A model generated the notes under the pieces. It ran no database searches. It was not told where the DNA came from and was given only the letters and a program-made list of their open reading frames with translations. A program made the position numbers and the translations under genes. DNA of 64,000 bases from Trinickia dabaoshanensis. GTDB lineage: Bacteria > Pseudomonadota > Gammaproteobacteria > Burkholderiales > Burkholderiaceae. This document shows positions 34,767 through 44,811 of the stretch, in pieces. Numbering within the stretch: position 1 is the stretch's first letter; the number at the start of each line of letters is the position of its first letter. Location of the stretch: contig NZ_PNYA01000028.1 in the NCBI RefSeq assembly GCF_002879885.1, forward strand, positions 1-64,000, given 5' to 3'.

Positions 34767-36383
34767 ATGAATCGACTCTTATGCCGCTGCCTGTTGTGGG
34801 CCGCGCTCGTTTACTCACTGGTGAACGGCGCGGCATTCGCCATGACAGCGTCGGACGTCGCCCCGCTCGCGGGCGACGACTTTCACGCGAAAGCGGCGGC
34901 CATCGACGCACTCGCGGCCATGCATGACGACACCGCCGCGCTGGCCCTGCTCGGTGCCCTAGCCGACGACCGCGCGTTGGCAACGGATTCCGGCGAGGTG
35001 CTGATCGCGCAAAACGGCGACGACGCGCAAGCGCGCGATGCGGTTTCGGGCAAACTCGTCACGATCGGCGATGCTCAACCGGTGACGCTCGACAATCGCC
35101 TGCGCAGCAAAGTCGCCCATGCACTAGCCGGCGTAAAGCTCGGCTCCCCCGATCTCGAAACGCGGCGCCAAGCCGCGGACGCGCTGTTGGCGAACCCCGA
35201 TCCGTCGATGAAGGCGCTGATCGAAGCGGCGCGCGCAAAGGAAACCGACCCGGCGCTCAAGCGCCGCCTCGACGTACTGTGGGCCACGACTGCCCTCAGC
35301 GACTCGGACGCGAATAAACGACTCGAAGCCGTGACGTTGCTGGCCGCCCGCCGCGACTTGGAACTCTATCCGTTGCTGCGCCCACTCGTCGCCCAGCGCA
35401 CCGACGGCAGCTTCGCCGAGCCCGATTCCCGCGTGCGCGCGGCCGCGCAACGCGGTATCGATGCGCTCGATGCGATCACGCGCAACGGCCGCATTGCCGG
35501 CACCGTCTTCGCCGGCGTCTCGCTCGGCAGCGTGTTGCTGCTCGCGGCGCTGGGCCTCGCCATCACCTATGGCGTGGTCGGCGTCATCAACATGGCGCAC
35601 GGCGAATTCCTCATGATCGGCGCCTACGCCACCTACGTCGTGCAAAACGCGTTTCGGCATTACGCGCCGGGCGCGTTCGATTGGTATCCCCTCGCCGCCG
35701 TACCCGCCTCGTTCATCGCGGCGGCGCTCGTGGGCGTCGTGCTCGAGCGGCTCGTGCTCCGGCGGCTTTACGGCCGCCCGCTCGAAACATTGCTGACGAC
35801 GTTCGGCGCGAGCCTCGTCCTCATGCAAGCCACACGCACGATATTCGGCGCGCAAAACGTCCAAGTGACGAATCCCGATTGGATGACCGGCGGCATCACG
35901 ATCATGCAAAACCTCGTGCTTCCGTACAACCGCATCGTCATCGTCGCATTCTCGATGGCCGTCGTCCTCATCGCCTGGGGCGTGCTCACCCGCACTCGGC
36001 TCGGGCTGTTCGTGCGCGCCGTCACGCAAAACCGGACCATGGCGGCGTGCGTCGGCGTGAAAACCGGATTCGTCGATTCCTATGCATTCGCGTTCGGCGC
36101 GGGCATCGCCGGCCTCGGCGGCTGTGCGCTCTCGCAAATCGGCAACGTCGGCCCCGATCTCGGACAAAGCTACATCGTCGATTCGTTCATGGCGGTCGTG
36201 CTCGGCGGCGTCGGGCAACTCGCCGGCACCGTGCTCGGCAGCTTCGGGCTCGGCATTCTCACGAAAGCGATCGAGCCGGTCTCGGGCGCGGTGCTCGCCA
36301 AGATCGCCGTGCTCGTCTTGATCGTCCTCGTCATTCAGAAGCGTCCGCAGGGCTTGTTCGCCCTGAAAGGCCGCAGCGCATGA
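34767..36383 (+). CDS. urtB: Urea ABC transporter, permease UrtB
   Basis: A 538-residue protein with a signal-like N-terminus and an extracytoplasmic helical (HEAT-like) domain to about residue 240. A LivH-type permease of about eight helices follows (LAITYGVVGVINMAHGEFLM near residue 265). The long N-terminal domain is the feature that separates UrtB from LivH. The ATG at 34767 is chosen over a TTG at 34749. Its stop overlaps the urtC start (ATGA). Confidence 0.95.
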   Translation: MNRLLCRCLLWAALVYSLVNGAAFAMTASDVAPLAGDDFHAKAAAIDALAAMHDDTAALALLGALADDRALATDSGEVLIAQNGDDAQARDAVSGKLVTIGDAQPVTLDNRLRSKVAHALAGVKLGSPDLETRRQAADALLANPDPSMKALIEAARAKETDPALKRRLDVLWATTALSDSDANKRLEAVTLLAARRDLELYPLLRPLVAQRTDGSFAEPDSRVRAAAQRGIDALDAITRNGRIAGTVFAGVSLGSVLLLAALGLAITYGVVGVINMAHGEFLMIGAYATYVVQNAFRHYAPGAFDWYPLAAVPASFIAAALVGVVLERLVLRRLYGRPLETLLTTFGASLVLMQATRTIFGAQNVQVTNPDWMTGGITIMQNLVLPYNRIVIVAFSMAVVLIAWGVLTRTRLGLFVRAVTQNRTMAACVGVKTGFVDSYAFAFGAGIAGLGGCALSQIGNVGPDLGQSYIVDSFMAVVLGGVGQLAGTVLGSFGLGILTKAIEPVSGAVLAKIAVLVLIVLVIQKRPQGLFALKGRSA

Positions 36384-37582
36384 GGCCCGCAATGCGATCT
36401 CTCATCTCCCCCGCAGACGCGCAAGAAGCCGGCTCGCGAGATGCCCGTCATGGCCGCGCGGCATCTACGTCCACCGCGATGACGGCACTGCCCGAACGGC
36501 GCCCGCTGCTCTCGCGCCCCGCGTGGGCCGCCCTGCTCGCGCTCGTGCTGATCGTCGGCTGCGGCACGCCGATCGCCGCGCTCGTACTACCCGCATCGAG
36601 CGCCTTGCATCTCTCGGCCTACACGCTGACGATCGGCGGCAAGTTCATGTGCTACGCCATCGCCGCGCTCGCGCTCGATCTCGTCTGGGGCTATTGCGGC
36701 ATCCTGAGTTTGGGCCACGGCCTGTTCTTCGCGCTCGGCGGGTACGGGATCGGCATGTACCTCATGCGCGCGATCGGACACGACGGCGTATACGGCAGCG
36801 ATCTGCCGGACTTCATGGTCTTCCTGAACTGGCATGCGCTGCCTTGGTTCTGGCATGGCACGGAGCATCTCGGGTATGCGCTCGTACTCGTGCTCGTCGT
36901 GCCCGCGCTGCTCGCATGGGTCTTCGGCTTCTTCGCGTTTCGTTCGCGCGTTCAAGGCGTCTATCTATCGATCATCACGCAAGCGCTCACGTACGCGGCC
37001 ATGCTGCTGTTTTACCGGAACGAAACGGGCTTCGGGGGAAACAACGGCTTCACCGACTTCAAGCGAATCGCCGGGTTTCCGATCGCCCACCCCGGCACGC
37101 GCGTGACGCTCTTTCTGCTGACGTTCGGCGTACTCGTTCTCGCCTTCATCGGCGCGCGGGCCATCGTCACGTCGAAACTGGGACGCGTCGTCACGGCCAT
37201 GCGCGACAGCGAGACGCGTCTGATGTTTCTCGGCTACAGCCCGCTCGCGTACAAGCTGTTCATCTGGACGCTATCGGCGGTGCTCTGTGCGATTGCAGGC
37301 GCGCTCTACGTGCCGCAAGTCGGCATCATCAACCCGAGCGAGATGTCGCCCGCGAACTCGATCGAAATGGCGATTTGGGTGGCGGTGGGCGGGCGCGGCA
37401 CGTTGCTCGGGCCGATCGCCGGCGCGTTCGCGGTCAACGCGGCGCGCAGCGCCTTCACGGCCTACCTGCCCGAATACTGGCTGTTCTTTCTCGGCGCGCT
37501 GTTCGTCGTCGTGCCCCTCGCGCTACCGCGCGGTCTCGCGGGATTGGCCGCTTCGCTCGTCGACCGGAGGGCTCGCCGATGA
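36380..37582 (+). CDS. urtC: Urea ABC transporter, permease UrtC
   Basis: A 400-residue LivM-type permease with a polar N-terminal lead of about 50 residues and about ten membrane helices. Motifs include DLVWGYCGILSLGHGLFFAL (near residue 94), the FYRNETGFGGNNGFTDFKRI loop, and AIWVAVGGRGTLLGPIAGAF. It pairs with UrtB. It is coupled to urtB and urtD by ATGA overlaps at each end. Confidence 0.95.
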   Translation: MRPAMRSLISPADAQEAGSRDARHGRAASTSTAMTALPERRPLLSRPAWAALLALVLIVGCGTPIAALVLPASSALHLSAYTLTIGGKFMCYAIAALALDLVWGYCGILSLGHGLFFALGGYGIGMYLMRAIGHDGVYGSDLPDFMVFLNWHALPWFWHGTEHLGYALVLVLVVPALLAWVFGFFAFRSRVQGVYLSIITQALTYAAMLLFYRNETGFGGNNGFTDFKRIAGFPIAHPGTRVTLFLLTFGVLVLAFIGARAIVTSKLGRVVTAMRDSETRLMFLGYSPLAYKLFIWTLSAVLCAIAGALYVPQVGIINPSEMSPANSIEMAIWVAVGGRGTLLGPIAGAFAVNAARSAFTAYLPEYWLFFLGALFVVVPLALPRGLAGLAASLVDRRARR

Positions 37583-38430
37583 AGACCATCCGTACGCCGG
37601 ATGAAATGGCGACGCTCCTTGCGCCGCCTTCGGGCGATGCCCCCATGGCGCATGTCGTCACACCCGGGGCGATCGACGTCACGCACGGGACGATTTTGTA
37701 TCTCGAAGACGTAAGCGTCAGCTTCGATGGCTTCCGGGCATTGAACAGCTTGTCGCTCACGCTCGACGCCGGCGAGTTGCGGTGCGTCATCGGACCGAAC
37801 GGCGCGGGTAAAACGACGATGATGGATGTGATCACGGGGCGCACGCGCCCCGATCATGGCCGCGTCTTCCTCGGTCAGACGCTCGATCTCACGCGCATGG
37901 ACGAGCCCGCGATCGCGCGTGCCGGCATCGGCCGCAAGTTTCAAAAGCCGACGGTGTTCGAACAGCATCCCGTATGGGAGAACCTCGAACTCGCGATGAA
38001 AACGGATAAGCGCTGGCACGCGACGTTGCGCGCGCGGCTTACGCGTGACGCCGCCGCGAGCATCGAGGAGACGCTGGCGACGATCGGCCTCGCACAGCAG
38101 GCCTGGCGGCCCGCGGGCGAGCTCTCGCATGGACAGAAGCAACGCCTCGAGATCGGCATGCTGCTCATGCAGCAGCCCGCGCTGCTGCTGCTCGACGAAC
38201 CGGCCGCGGGCATGACCGACGACGAGACCATGGCACTCGCCGCGCTGCTCGATCGGCTGCGCGGCACCTGTTCGATGATCGTGGTCGAGCACGACATGGA
38301 GTTCGTCGCCGCCCTCGCCGGTGCGCATGGGCGCGTCACCGTCATGGCCGAGGGGCGCGTGCTCGCGCAAGGCACGCTCGACGAAGTGAAGCGCGACGAA
38401 GCCGTCGTCGAATCGTATCTCGGCCGCTAA
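37579..38430 (+). CDS. urtD: Urea ABC transporter, ATP-binding protein UrtD
   Basis: A 283-residue LivG-type ATPase. Walker A is GPNGAGKTT (near residue 73), the Q-loop region is GRKFQKPTVFEQHPVWENLE, the signature is LSHGQKQRLEIGMLL, and Walker B is LLLLDEPAAGM. The LSHGQ signature and GMLLMQ match UrtD. The start overlaps the urtC stop by ATGA. It drives urea import together with UrtE. Confidence 0.95.
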   Translation: MKTIRTPDEMATLLAPPSGDAPMAHVVTPGAIDVTHGTILYLEDVSVSFDGFRALNSLSLTLDAGELRCVIGPNGAGKTTMMDVITGRTRPDHGRVFLGQTLDLTRMDEPAIARAGIGRKFQKPTVFEQHPVWENLELAMKTDKRWHATLRARLTRDAAASIEETLATIGLAQQAWRPAGELSHGQKQRLEIGMLLMQQPALLLLDEPAAGMTDDETMALAALLDRLRGTCSMIVVEHDMEFVAALAGAHGRVTVMAEGRVLAQGTLDEVKRDEAVVESYLGR

Positions 38431-38499
38431 CTTGGCCGCTAACGCTGCCGCTGACGCGATGAGACGCCACCCCTGCCCGAATCGACAAGGACAGCTTCG

Positions 38500-39192
38500 A
38501 TGCTCGATGTAACCGGACTCAATCAGTTCTACGGCGGCAGCCATATCCTGCGCGACGTGACGATGCACGTGCCGCAGGGCTCGCTGACCGTTTTGCTCGG
38601 CCGCAACGGCGTGGGCAAGACCACGTTGATGCGCTGCCTCATGGGGGTCGTGCGCGCCAAGAGCGGCAAGATCGCATGGCGCGGCGAAGCGCTCGATGCA
38701 CTCGCGCCGCCGGCGCGCGTGGCGCGCGGCATCGCTTACGTTCCGCAAGGGCGCGACATCTTCGCGCGGCTCACCGTCGAGGAAAACCTGCTCGTCGGCG
38801 CGGCCAGCAAGCGCCGCGTCTCGCAGGTGCCCGAGCACATTTATGCGCTGTTCCCGGTGCTCAAAGACATGCGCGAGCGGCGCGGCGGCGACCTATCGGG
38901 CGGCCAACAACAGCAGCTCGCGATCGGCCGCGCGTTGATGAGCGAGCCGCAACTTTTGATCCTCGACGAGCCCACCGAGGGTATCCAGCCCTCGATCATT
39001 CAGGAGATCGGCCGGACCTTGCGCAAGCTCGTCGACGAAACGGGCATGACGGTGCTGCTCGTCGAGCAGTATTATGACTTCGCCAAGGCATTGGCCGACC
39101 ATTACTGGGTCATGCGGCGCGGCGAAATCGTCGCGAGCGGCGCGGGCAACGAGATGGACGCGCGCGGCGTCCGCGAGATGATCGCGGTCTGA
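38500..39192 (+). CDS. urtE: Urea ABC transporter, ATP-binding protein UrtE
   Basis: A 230-residue LivF-type ATPase. It has [14 protein letters not shown], Walker [10 protein letters not shown] (near residue 34), [16 protein letters not shown], the signature [15 protein letters not shown], and Walker [16 protein letters not shown]. The TEGIQPSI ending is a UrtE hallmark. It is the last transporter gene; ureD follows within 70 bp. Confidence 0.95.
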   Translation: MLDVTGLNQFYGGSHILRDVTMHVPQGSLTVLLGRNGVGKTTLMRCLMGVVRAKSGKIAWRGEALDALAPPARVARGIAYVPQGRDIFARLTVEENLLVGAASKRRVSQVPEHIYALFPVLKDMRERRGGDLSGGQQQQLAIGRALMSEPQLLILDEPTEGIQPSIIQEIGRTLRKLVDETGMTVLLVEQYYDFAKALADHYWVMRRGEIVASGAGNEMDARGVREMIAV

Positions 39193-39257
39193 GAGGCCCG
39201 GTGCTATGCTCGATTCCATCTTTACGCGCGCGTATCGCCGCAAGCCAAACGCCTTTC

Positions 39258-40172
39258 ATGTCTTCACACGTATTAGACGTTACGCCGCCATCGGCAGCGA
39301 CGCCCGCCGCCGGTCACGTTTCGCCCCCACCGCCACACCCACCCCAGGGTTGGCAGGCGAGCCTTGCGCTGGGCTTCGAGCGGCGCGCGGCGCGCACGAC
39401 GCTCGCGCATCGTTTGCACCAAGGCCCGCTGCGGGTCCAAAAACCGCTTTACCCGGAAGGCGAATCGATCTGCCATGCGGTGATCGTCCATCCTCCCGGC
39501 GGCATCGCGGGCGGCGATGCGTTGACACTCGACGTATCGCTCGGCGCGGGCACCCACGCCGTGCTGACCACGCCGGGGGCGGCGAAATGGTACAAGTCGA
39601 ACGGACGCCTTGCGCGCCAGAACATCGCGATCGCGTTGGGAGCGGGCGCGAAGCTCGACTGGTTGCCGCAAAACAATATCGTCTTCGACGATGCGCATAT
39701 CGCATTGGACTTCACGCTGGCGCTGGCCGAAGGGGCCAGCGCGATCGGCTGGGACGCGACGCAACTCGGCCGTGTCGCCGCGGGCGAGCGATGGTCTGCC
39801 GGCGCGCTTTCGAGCACGGCACGCATCGTCGGCGCATCGGGCGAGCTGCTGTGGTTCGAACGCGCCGAATTGACGGCGGAGGACGCGTTGCGTTTGGCAC
39901 GTCAAGGGCTTGGCGGGTACCCCGCGTACGGCACGCTGTGGGCGATCGGCCCCGCTTGCGACGACACGCTGGCGGAAACGCTCGCACACCGCTTGCCATT
40001 CGACGAGCAGCAACGCGCGGGAGTGTCTTGCGTTACGCCGGGCGTGCTCGTCGTGCGAGCGCTGGCGCATTCGATGGAAGCGCTGCAACACACCCTGGCG
40101 CAATGCTGGCATTCGCTGCGCCCGCTCGTGCACGGCGTCGATGCTCGCGCTCTGCGTATTTGGAGTACCTAA
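39258..40172 (+). CDS. ureD: Urease accessory protein UreD
   Basis: A 304-residue urease chaperone that binds apo-urease with UreF and UreG to load nickel. It has [59 protein letters not shown], and [13 protein letters not shown]. Internal [12 protein letters not shown] is also typical. A GTG at 39201 with GAGAGG upstream would add 19 residues and is a real alternative start. The ATG chosen gives the common family length. Confidence 0.93.
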   Translation: MSSHVLDVTPPSAATPAAGHVSPPPPHPPQGWQASLALGFERRAARTTLAHRLHQGPLRVQKPLYPEGESICHAVIVHPPGGIAGGDALTLDVSLGAGTHAVLTTPGAAKWYKSNGRLARQNIAIALGAGAKLDWLPQNNIVFDDAHIALDFTLALAEGASAIGWDATQLGRVAAGERWSAGALSSTARIVGASGELLWFERAELTAEDALRLARQGLGGYPAYGTLWAIGPACDDTLAETLAHRLPFDEQQRAGVSCVTPGVLVVRALAHSMEALQHTLAQCWHSLRPLVHGVDARALRIWST

Positions 40173-40316
40173 GCAATCCGAATCGTCGGCGCATTGCGCA
40201 TGTCATCCGATTGCATGGGCATATTAAGGAGTCCGTAAGGTCATCGTCACGATGCGCCCGCGTCGCGATACGCGGTGCTACGATTGGCCTCGCCGGCTCC
40301 CGCTCGATTGACCTTC

Positions 40317-40371
40317 ATCGTACGGACGCCATCGTACGGACGCCATCGTATGGACGCCACGTATGGACGCC
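40317..40371 (+). repeat. Short tandem repeat between ureD and ureA
   Basis: A 14-bp unit ATCGTACGGACGCC occurs at 40317-40330 and 40331-40344, again with one change at 40345-40358, and as a 13-bp degenerate copy at 40359-40371. It lies in the 237-bp ureD-ureA gap. Confidence 0.85.
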
Positions 40372-40409
40372 CCCCGATTTTCCATCATCACGTTTGAGCG
40401 CCGCGCGCC

Positions 40410-40712
40410 ATGAAACTGACGCCTAGAGAAAAAGACAAGCTGCTCGTATTCACCGCCGCGCTGCTTGCCGAACGACGCCGCGCACGCGGCCTGAAGCTGA
40501 ACCACCCCGAAGCGGTCGCGTTCATTTCCGCCGCGCTGATGGAAGCCGCGCGCGACGGCAAAACGGTGGCGGAGGTCATGCACTACGGCACCACCCTGCT
40601 CACGCGCGACGACGTCATGGAAGGCGTACCCGAGATGATTCCCGAGATCCAAATCGAGGCGACGTTTCCCGACGGCACCAAACTCGTGACCGTCCACCAT
40701 CCGATTCCTTGA
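40410..40712 (+). CDS. ureA: Urease subunit gamma
   Basis: A 100-residue structural subunit of the nickel urease that hydrolyses urea to ammonia and carbamate. It has [40 protein letters not shown], and ends [28 protein letters not shown], all standard. It is the first of the three structural genes and lies 18 bp before ureB. Confidence 0.97.
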   Translation: MKLTPREKDKLLVFTAALLAERRRARGLKLNHPEAVAFISAALMEAARDGKTVAEVMHYGTTLLTRDDVMEGVPEMIPEIQIEATFPDGTKLVTVHHPIP

Positions 40713-40730
40713 CGCAGGGGTACGCGCATC

Positions 40731-41036
40731 ATGATTCCCGGTGAAATCCTGACCGAAGACGGCGACATCGAACTGAACGTGGGGCGCGAAACCCGCACGC
40801 TCAGTGTCGCCAATACCGGCGACCGGCCCGTGCAAGTCGGCTCGCACTACCACTTCTACGAAGCGAACGCCGCGCTCTCGTTCGATCGCGAGCAAGCGCG
40901 CGGCTTTAGGCTGAACATCGCCGCGGGTACCGCCGTGCGCTTCGAACCCGGTCAATCGCGCACGGTGGAACTCGTCGCGCTGGCCGGTGCGCGCGCCGTC
41001 TACGGCTTCAACGGCCAAGTGATGGGGCCGCTGTGA
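40731..41036 (+). CDS. ureB: Urease subunit beta
   Basis: A 101-residue subunit beginning [16 protein letters not shown] with the conserved [19 protein letters not shown] and [17 protein letters not shown]. It packs with UreA and UreC in the (abc)3 enzyme. Spacing to ureC is 48 bp. Confidence 0.97.
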   Translation: MIPGEILTEDGDIELNVGRETRTLSVANTGDRPVQVGSHYHFYEANAALSFDREQARGFRLNIAAGTAVRFEPGQSRTVELVALAGARAVYGFNGQVMGPL

Positions 41037-41084
41037 AGATTCGTTGTACTCGTCGATAGTCGTTCCTTAGGACTCCCAATCGTC

Positions 41085-42791
41085 ATGACTTTACGCATCA
41101 GCCGCCGCGCCTACGCGGAAATGTTCGGTCCGACCACGGGCGATCGCATCCGCCTCGCCGATACCGAACTCACGATCGAGATCGAGCGCGATTTCACCGT
41201 CTACGGCGAAGAGGTGAAATTCGGCGGCGGGAAGGTGATCCGCGACGGCATGGGGCAATCGCAAAGGGTGGCTCGCGAGGTGGCCGACACGGTCGTCACG
41301 AACGCCGTGATCCTCGATCATTGGGGCATCGTCAAAGCCGATATCGCGATCAAGGACGGACGCATCGCCGCCATCGGCAAGGCCGGCAATCCCGATATTC
41401 AACCGGGCGTGACGATCGCCATCGGCGCCGCCACCGAGATCATCGCGGGCGAAGGACTGATCGTGACAGCGGGCGGGATCGATACGCATATCCACTTCAT
41501 CTGTCCGCAGCAAATCGAAGAAGCGCTCGCCTCGGGCGTGACGACGATGCTCGGCGGCGGCACGGGGCCGGCAACGGGCACGAACGCGACCACCTGCACC
41601 CCCGGTCCCTGGCATCTCGAACGGATGCTGCAAGCCGCCGATGGCTGGCCGATGAACCTGGGCTTCCTCGGCAAAGGCAACACGAGCTTGCCCGAGCCGC
41701 TCGTCGAACAGATCGCCGCCGGTGCCATCGGCCTGAAGCTGCACGAAGACTGGGGCTCGACGCCGGCCGCGATCGACAATTGCCTGAGCGTGGCGGACGA
41801 TACCGATACTCAAGTTGCCATCCATACCGATACGCTCAACGAAGCGGGCTTCGTCGAAGCGACCGTCGCGGCGTTCAAAGGGCGCACGATCCACACCTAT
41901 CACACCGAAGGCGCGGGCGGCGGCCATGCACCCGACATCATCAAGGTGTGCGGCGAAGCGAACGTACTGCCCTCGTCGACGAATCCCACTCGGCCCTACA
42001 CCATCAACACGCTCGACGAGCATCTGGACATGCTGATGGTCTGCCATCACTTGGATGCGTCGATCGCCGAAGATCTCGCGTTCGCCGAATCGCGGATCCG
42101 GCGCGAGACGATCGCGGCCGAGGATATCCTGCACGATCTCGGTGCGCTGTCGATGCTCTCCTCCGACTCGCAAGCGATGGGCCGCGTGGGCGAAGTGATC
42201 ATTCGCACCTGGCAGACGGCGCACAAGATGAAAACGCAGCGCGGCCCGCTCGCACAAGACAACCCGCGCAACGACAACTTCCGTGCGAAGCGGTACGTCG
42301 CCAAATACACGATCAATCCCGCGCTCACGCACGGTATCGCGCATGAAGTCGGTTCGCTCGAACCCGGCAAATGGGCCGACCTCGTGTTTTGGGAGCCCGC
42401 GTTCTTTGGCGTCAAGCCCACGCTCATTCTCAAGGGCGGCATGATCGCGCTTGCCCAAATGGGCGACCCCAATGCGTCGATTCCGACGCCGCAGCCCGTG
42501 CATTATCGCGAGATGTTCGCCACGCGCGGCGCGGCGCTTGCGCGCACGTCGCTGACGTTCGTGTCGCAGATGGCCGCCGATGCGGGGATTGCCGAGCGCT
42601 ACGGACTGCAAAAGCGCGTCGTGCCGGTGCGCGGATGCCGCTCGGTATCGAAGGCCGACATGGTCCACAACGCGTGGCAACCTTCGATCAGCGTCGATCC
42701 CGAGACGTACGAGGTGGTGGCCGACGGCCAGTTGCTCACCTGCGAACCGGCAGCCGTCTTGCCGATGGCGCAGCGCTATTTTCTATTTTGA
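41085..42791 (+). CDS. ureC: Urease subunit alpha (catalytic)
   Basis: The 568-residue catalytic subunit. The two nickel ions are held by HIHFICPQQ (near residue 137), the carbamylated lysine in [12 protein letters not shown] (near 220), His residues in HTDTLNEAG and [15 protein letters not shown], and the Asp near 363. The flap motif MVCHHLD is intact. Length is standard, so the enzyme should be active once nickel is inserted. Confidence 0.98.
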   Translation: MTLRISRRAYAEMFGPTTGDRIRLADTELTIEIERDFTVYGEEVKFGGGKVIRDGMGQSQRVAREVADTVVTNAVILDHWGIVKADIAIKDGRIAAIGKAGNPDIQPGVTIAIGAATEIIAGEGLIVTAGGIDTHIHFICPQQIEEALASGVTTMLGGGTGPATGTNATTCTPGPWHLERMLQAADGWPMNLGFLGKGNTSLPEPLVEQIAAGAIGLKLHEDWGSTPAAIDNCLSVADDTDTQVAIHTDTLNEAGFVEATVAAFKGRTIHTYHTEGAGGGHAPDIIKVCGEANVLPSSTNPTRPYTINTLDEHLDMLMVCHHLDASIAEDLAFAESRIRRETIAAEDILHDLGALSMLSSDSQAMGRVGEVIIRTWQTAHKMKTQRGPLAQDNPRNDNFRAKRYVAKYTINPALTHGIAHEVGSLEPGKWADLVFWEPAFFGVKPTLILKGGMIALAQMGDPNASIPTPQPVHYREMFATRGAALARTSLTFVSQMAADAGIAERYGLQKRVVPVRGCRSVSKADMVHNAWQPSISVDPETYEVVADGQLLTCEPAAVLPMAQRYFLF

Positions 42792-42839
42792 TCGGTTAGA
42801 CGTTCGTTTGACGAGCGATGAGCCGAGGCGACTTTTCTT

Positions 42840-43472
42840 ATGCGTACGATCGATAAACGTGTGTCTCCTCCCGCGAAGCTCGCGGCCTCCCTCGTCGCGC
42901 GCGCGCCGACGCTCACGCTCGCGTACGACGCGCGGTGCAAGAGCCGGCTTGCGGCCACGCTCGATACCGGCGAGGAGATCGCGCTCGTCATGCCGCGCGG
43001 AACGATCCTGGCCGATGGCGACGTGCTAGTCGCCGACGACGGCGCGCTCGTACGCGTCATCGCCGCGCCTGAAGTCGTGCTCGTCGTACGCGCAGCCGAC
43101 CCGCTGACGCTCACACGCGCCGCCTACCATCTCGGCAATCGTCATACGCCTGTCGAGATCGGCGCCGATTATCTAAAGCTCGAGGCGGACCCGGTGCTGG
43201 AGACGATGTTGGCGCGTCTGGGCGCGCGCGTCGAACGCGAGACGCTGCCGTTCCATCCCGAAGCCGGCGCCTATGGCGGCGGACATCGACATGGCCACGA
43301 CGCCACCTTCGAGGAAGACTACGCGCTCGCGCAACAGGTGTTCGCTCAGCATCACGGGCATCATCACGAAGCGGGGCACGGACACGATCACAGCCACGAC
43401 CACAGTCATAGCCACGACCACGACCACAGTCACTGCGGAAGTTGCGGCCACGACCATTCCGACGAGCGTTGA
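42840..43472 (+). CDS. ureE: Urease accessory protein UreE, His-rich nickel donor
   Basis: A 210-residue nickel metallochaperone. The N-terminal and metal-binding domains span about residues 20-150, with [12 protein letters not shown] holding the dimer-interface His. A long C-terminal His/Asp tail (many HDH, HSH and HGH repeats from about residue 142, with CGSCG near the end) can store nickel. The stop is 4 bp before the ureF start. Confidence 0.95.
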   Translation: MRTIDKRVSPPAKLAASLVARAPTLTLAYDARCKSRLAATLDTGEEIALVMPRGTILADGDVLVADDGALVRVIAAPEVVLVVRAADPLTLTRAAYHLGNRHTPVEIGADYLKLEADPVLETMLARLGARVERETLPFHPEAGAYGGGHRHGHDATFEEDYALAQQVFAQHHGHHHEAGHGHDHSHDHSHSHDHDHSHCGSCGHDHSDER

Positions 43473-43476
43473 GACC

Positions 43477-44157
43477 ATGCGCCTCGCCGAGCTGACCGCC
43501 CTCCTGCACCTCGCCTCGCCCGCCCTGCCGATCGGCGCATTCAGCTATTCGCAAGGCCTGGAAGCGGCGGTCGAAGCGCAATGGATCGGCGATACCGACG
43601 CGGCGCGCGCGTGGATCGAAGACGGCTTGCTGCATGTGCTGGCGCGCGGCGAGTTGCCGTTCATCGCTCACCAGTTCGATCGCTGGCAGCGCCATGACGC
43701 AGCCGCGCTCGCTTGGGCCGACCGGCAATTCCTCGCAAGCCGCGAAGCCGCGGAACTCAGACGCGAGACCGAACAAATGGGATGGTCCCTCAAGCAGCTT
43801 GCCATCTCGCTCGAGTGGGGCGATGCGGCGCGGCGGGCGACCCTCGAGACGTTGACACCGCTCTCGCAGCCGACGGCGTTCGCCTTCGCGGCCGCCGCAC
43901 ACGAGGTGCCGGTCGATGCGGCGCTTGCCGCGTACGCGTTCGCTTGGGCGGAGAATCAGGTTGCCGCGGCCATCAAGGCCGTGCCGCTCGGCCAACTCGC
44001 CGGACAGCGCATCTTGGTCGCCGCGCGCGCGGTCATCGATGGCGCCGTTGCGCGCGCCCTCGACACGCCGCCCGAGCGCATCAACACGTTCTCGCCGATG
44101 TTGGGCGTGCTGTGCGCGCGGCACGAGACACAATATTCCCGGCTTTTCCGTTCGTAA
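43477..44157 (+). CDS. ureF: Urease accessory protein UreF
   Basis: A 226-residue all-helical protein that links UreD and UreG in the activation complex. It has [20 protein letters not shown] (about residues 9-28), [11 protein letters not shown], and the C-terminal [20 protein letters not shown]. The ATG at 43477 gives the expected N-terminus; longer upstream frames overlap ureE and are rejected. Confidence 0.95.
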   Translation: MRLAELTALLHLASPALPIGAFSYSQGLEAAVEAQWIGDTDAARAWIEDGLLHVLARGELPFIAHQFDRWQRHDAAALAWADRQFLASREAAELRRETEQMGWSLKQLAISLEWGDAARRATLETLTPLSQPTAFAFAAAAHEVPVDAALAAYAFAWAENQVAAAIKAVPLGQLAGQRILVAARAVIDGAVARALDTPPERINTFSPMLGVLCARHETQYSRLFRS

Positions 44158-44176
44158 TTCGAAAGGGCATCAAGCA

Positions 44177-44797
44177 ATGAGAACCAAAAAACTGCCGCCG
44201 CTGCGCGTCGGCGTGGGCGGCCCGGTAGGCTCGGGCAAGACGACGCTGCTCGAAATGCTGTGCAAGGCGATGCGCGATCGATACGATCTCGTCGCCATCA
44301 CGAACGACATCTACACCAAGGAAGATCAGCGCCTGCTGACCGTGGCGGGCGCGTTGGCGCCCGAGCGGATCATGGGCGTGGAGACGGGTGGCTGCCCGCA
44401 CACGGCGATCCGCGAAGATGCGTCGATCAATCTCGAGGCCGTCGACAGGATGCTCAAGCGGTTTCCCGACGCCGACATCGTCTTCATCGAATCGGGCGGC
44501 GACAACCTCGCGGCGACCTTCAGCCCCGAGCTCTCCGATCTGACGATCTACGTCATCGATGTGGCCGGCGGCGAAAAGATCCCGCGCAAGGGTGGCCCCG
44601 GCATTACGAAATCGGACTTGCTCGTCATCAACAAGACCGATCTCGCGCCGCATGTGGGGGCCAACCTCGAGATCATGGCCGCCGACGCCAAGACCATGCG
44701 CGGCGAGCGGCCGTTCGTCATGTGCAACTTGAAGACGCAAAGCGGTTTGGCCGACGTCGTCGCATTCATCGAACGCAAGGGCCTGCTTGCGGGTTGA
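44177..44797 (+). CDS. ureG: Urease accessory protein UreG, GTPase
   Basis: A 206-residue SIMIBI GTPase that supplies energy and nickel for urease maturation. The P-loop is [13 protein letters not shown] (about residues 13-25). It has [14 protein letters not shown], the nickel-binding [13 protein letters not shown] (Cys-Pro-His), and the [11 protein letters not shown] specificity motif. It is the last gene of the urea block and converges with waaA, 14 bp away. Confidence 0.97.
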   Translation: MRTKKLPPLRVGVGGPVGSGKTTLLEMLCKAMRDRYDLVAITNDIYTKEDQRLLTVAGALAPERIMGVETGGCPHTAIREDASINLEAVDRMLKRFPDADIVFIESGGDNLAATFSPELSDLTIYVIDVAGGEKIPRKGGPGITKSDLLVINKTDLAPHVGANLEIMAADAKTMRGERPFVMCNLKTQSGLADVVAFIERKGLLAG

Positions 44798-44811
44798 CGC
44801 CGGCTTGGGCG

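Noticed and set aside
41091-42680. A leftward frame of 529 codons opposite ureC
   Set aside because: It is a shadow of the conserved ureC frame and has no protein motif.
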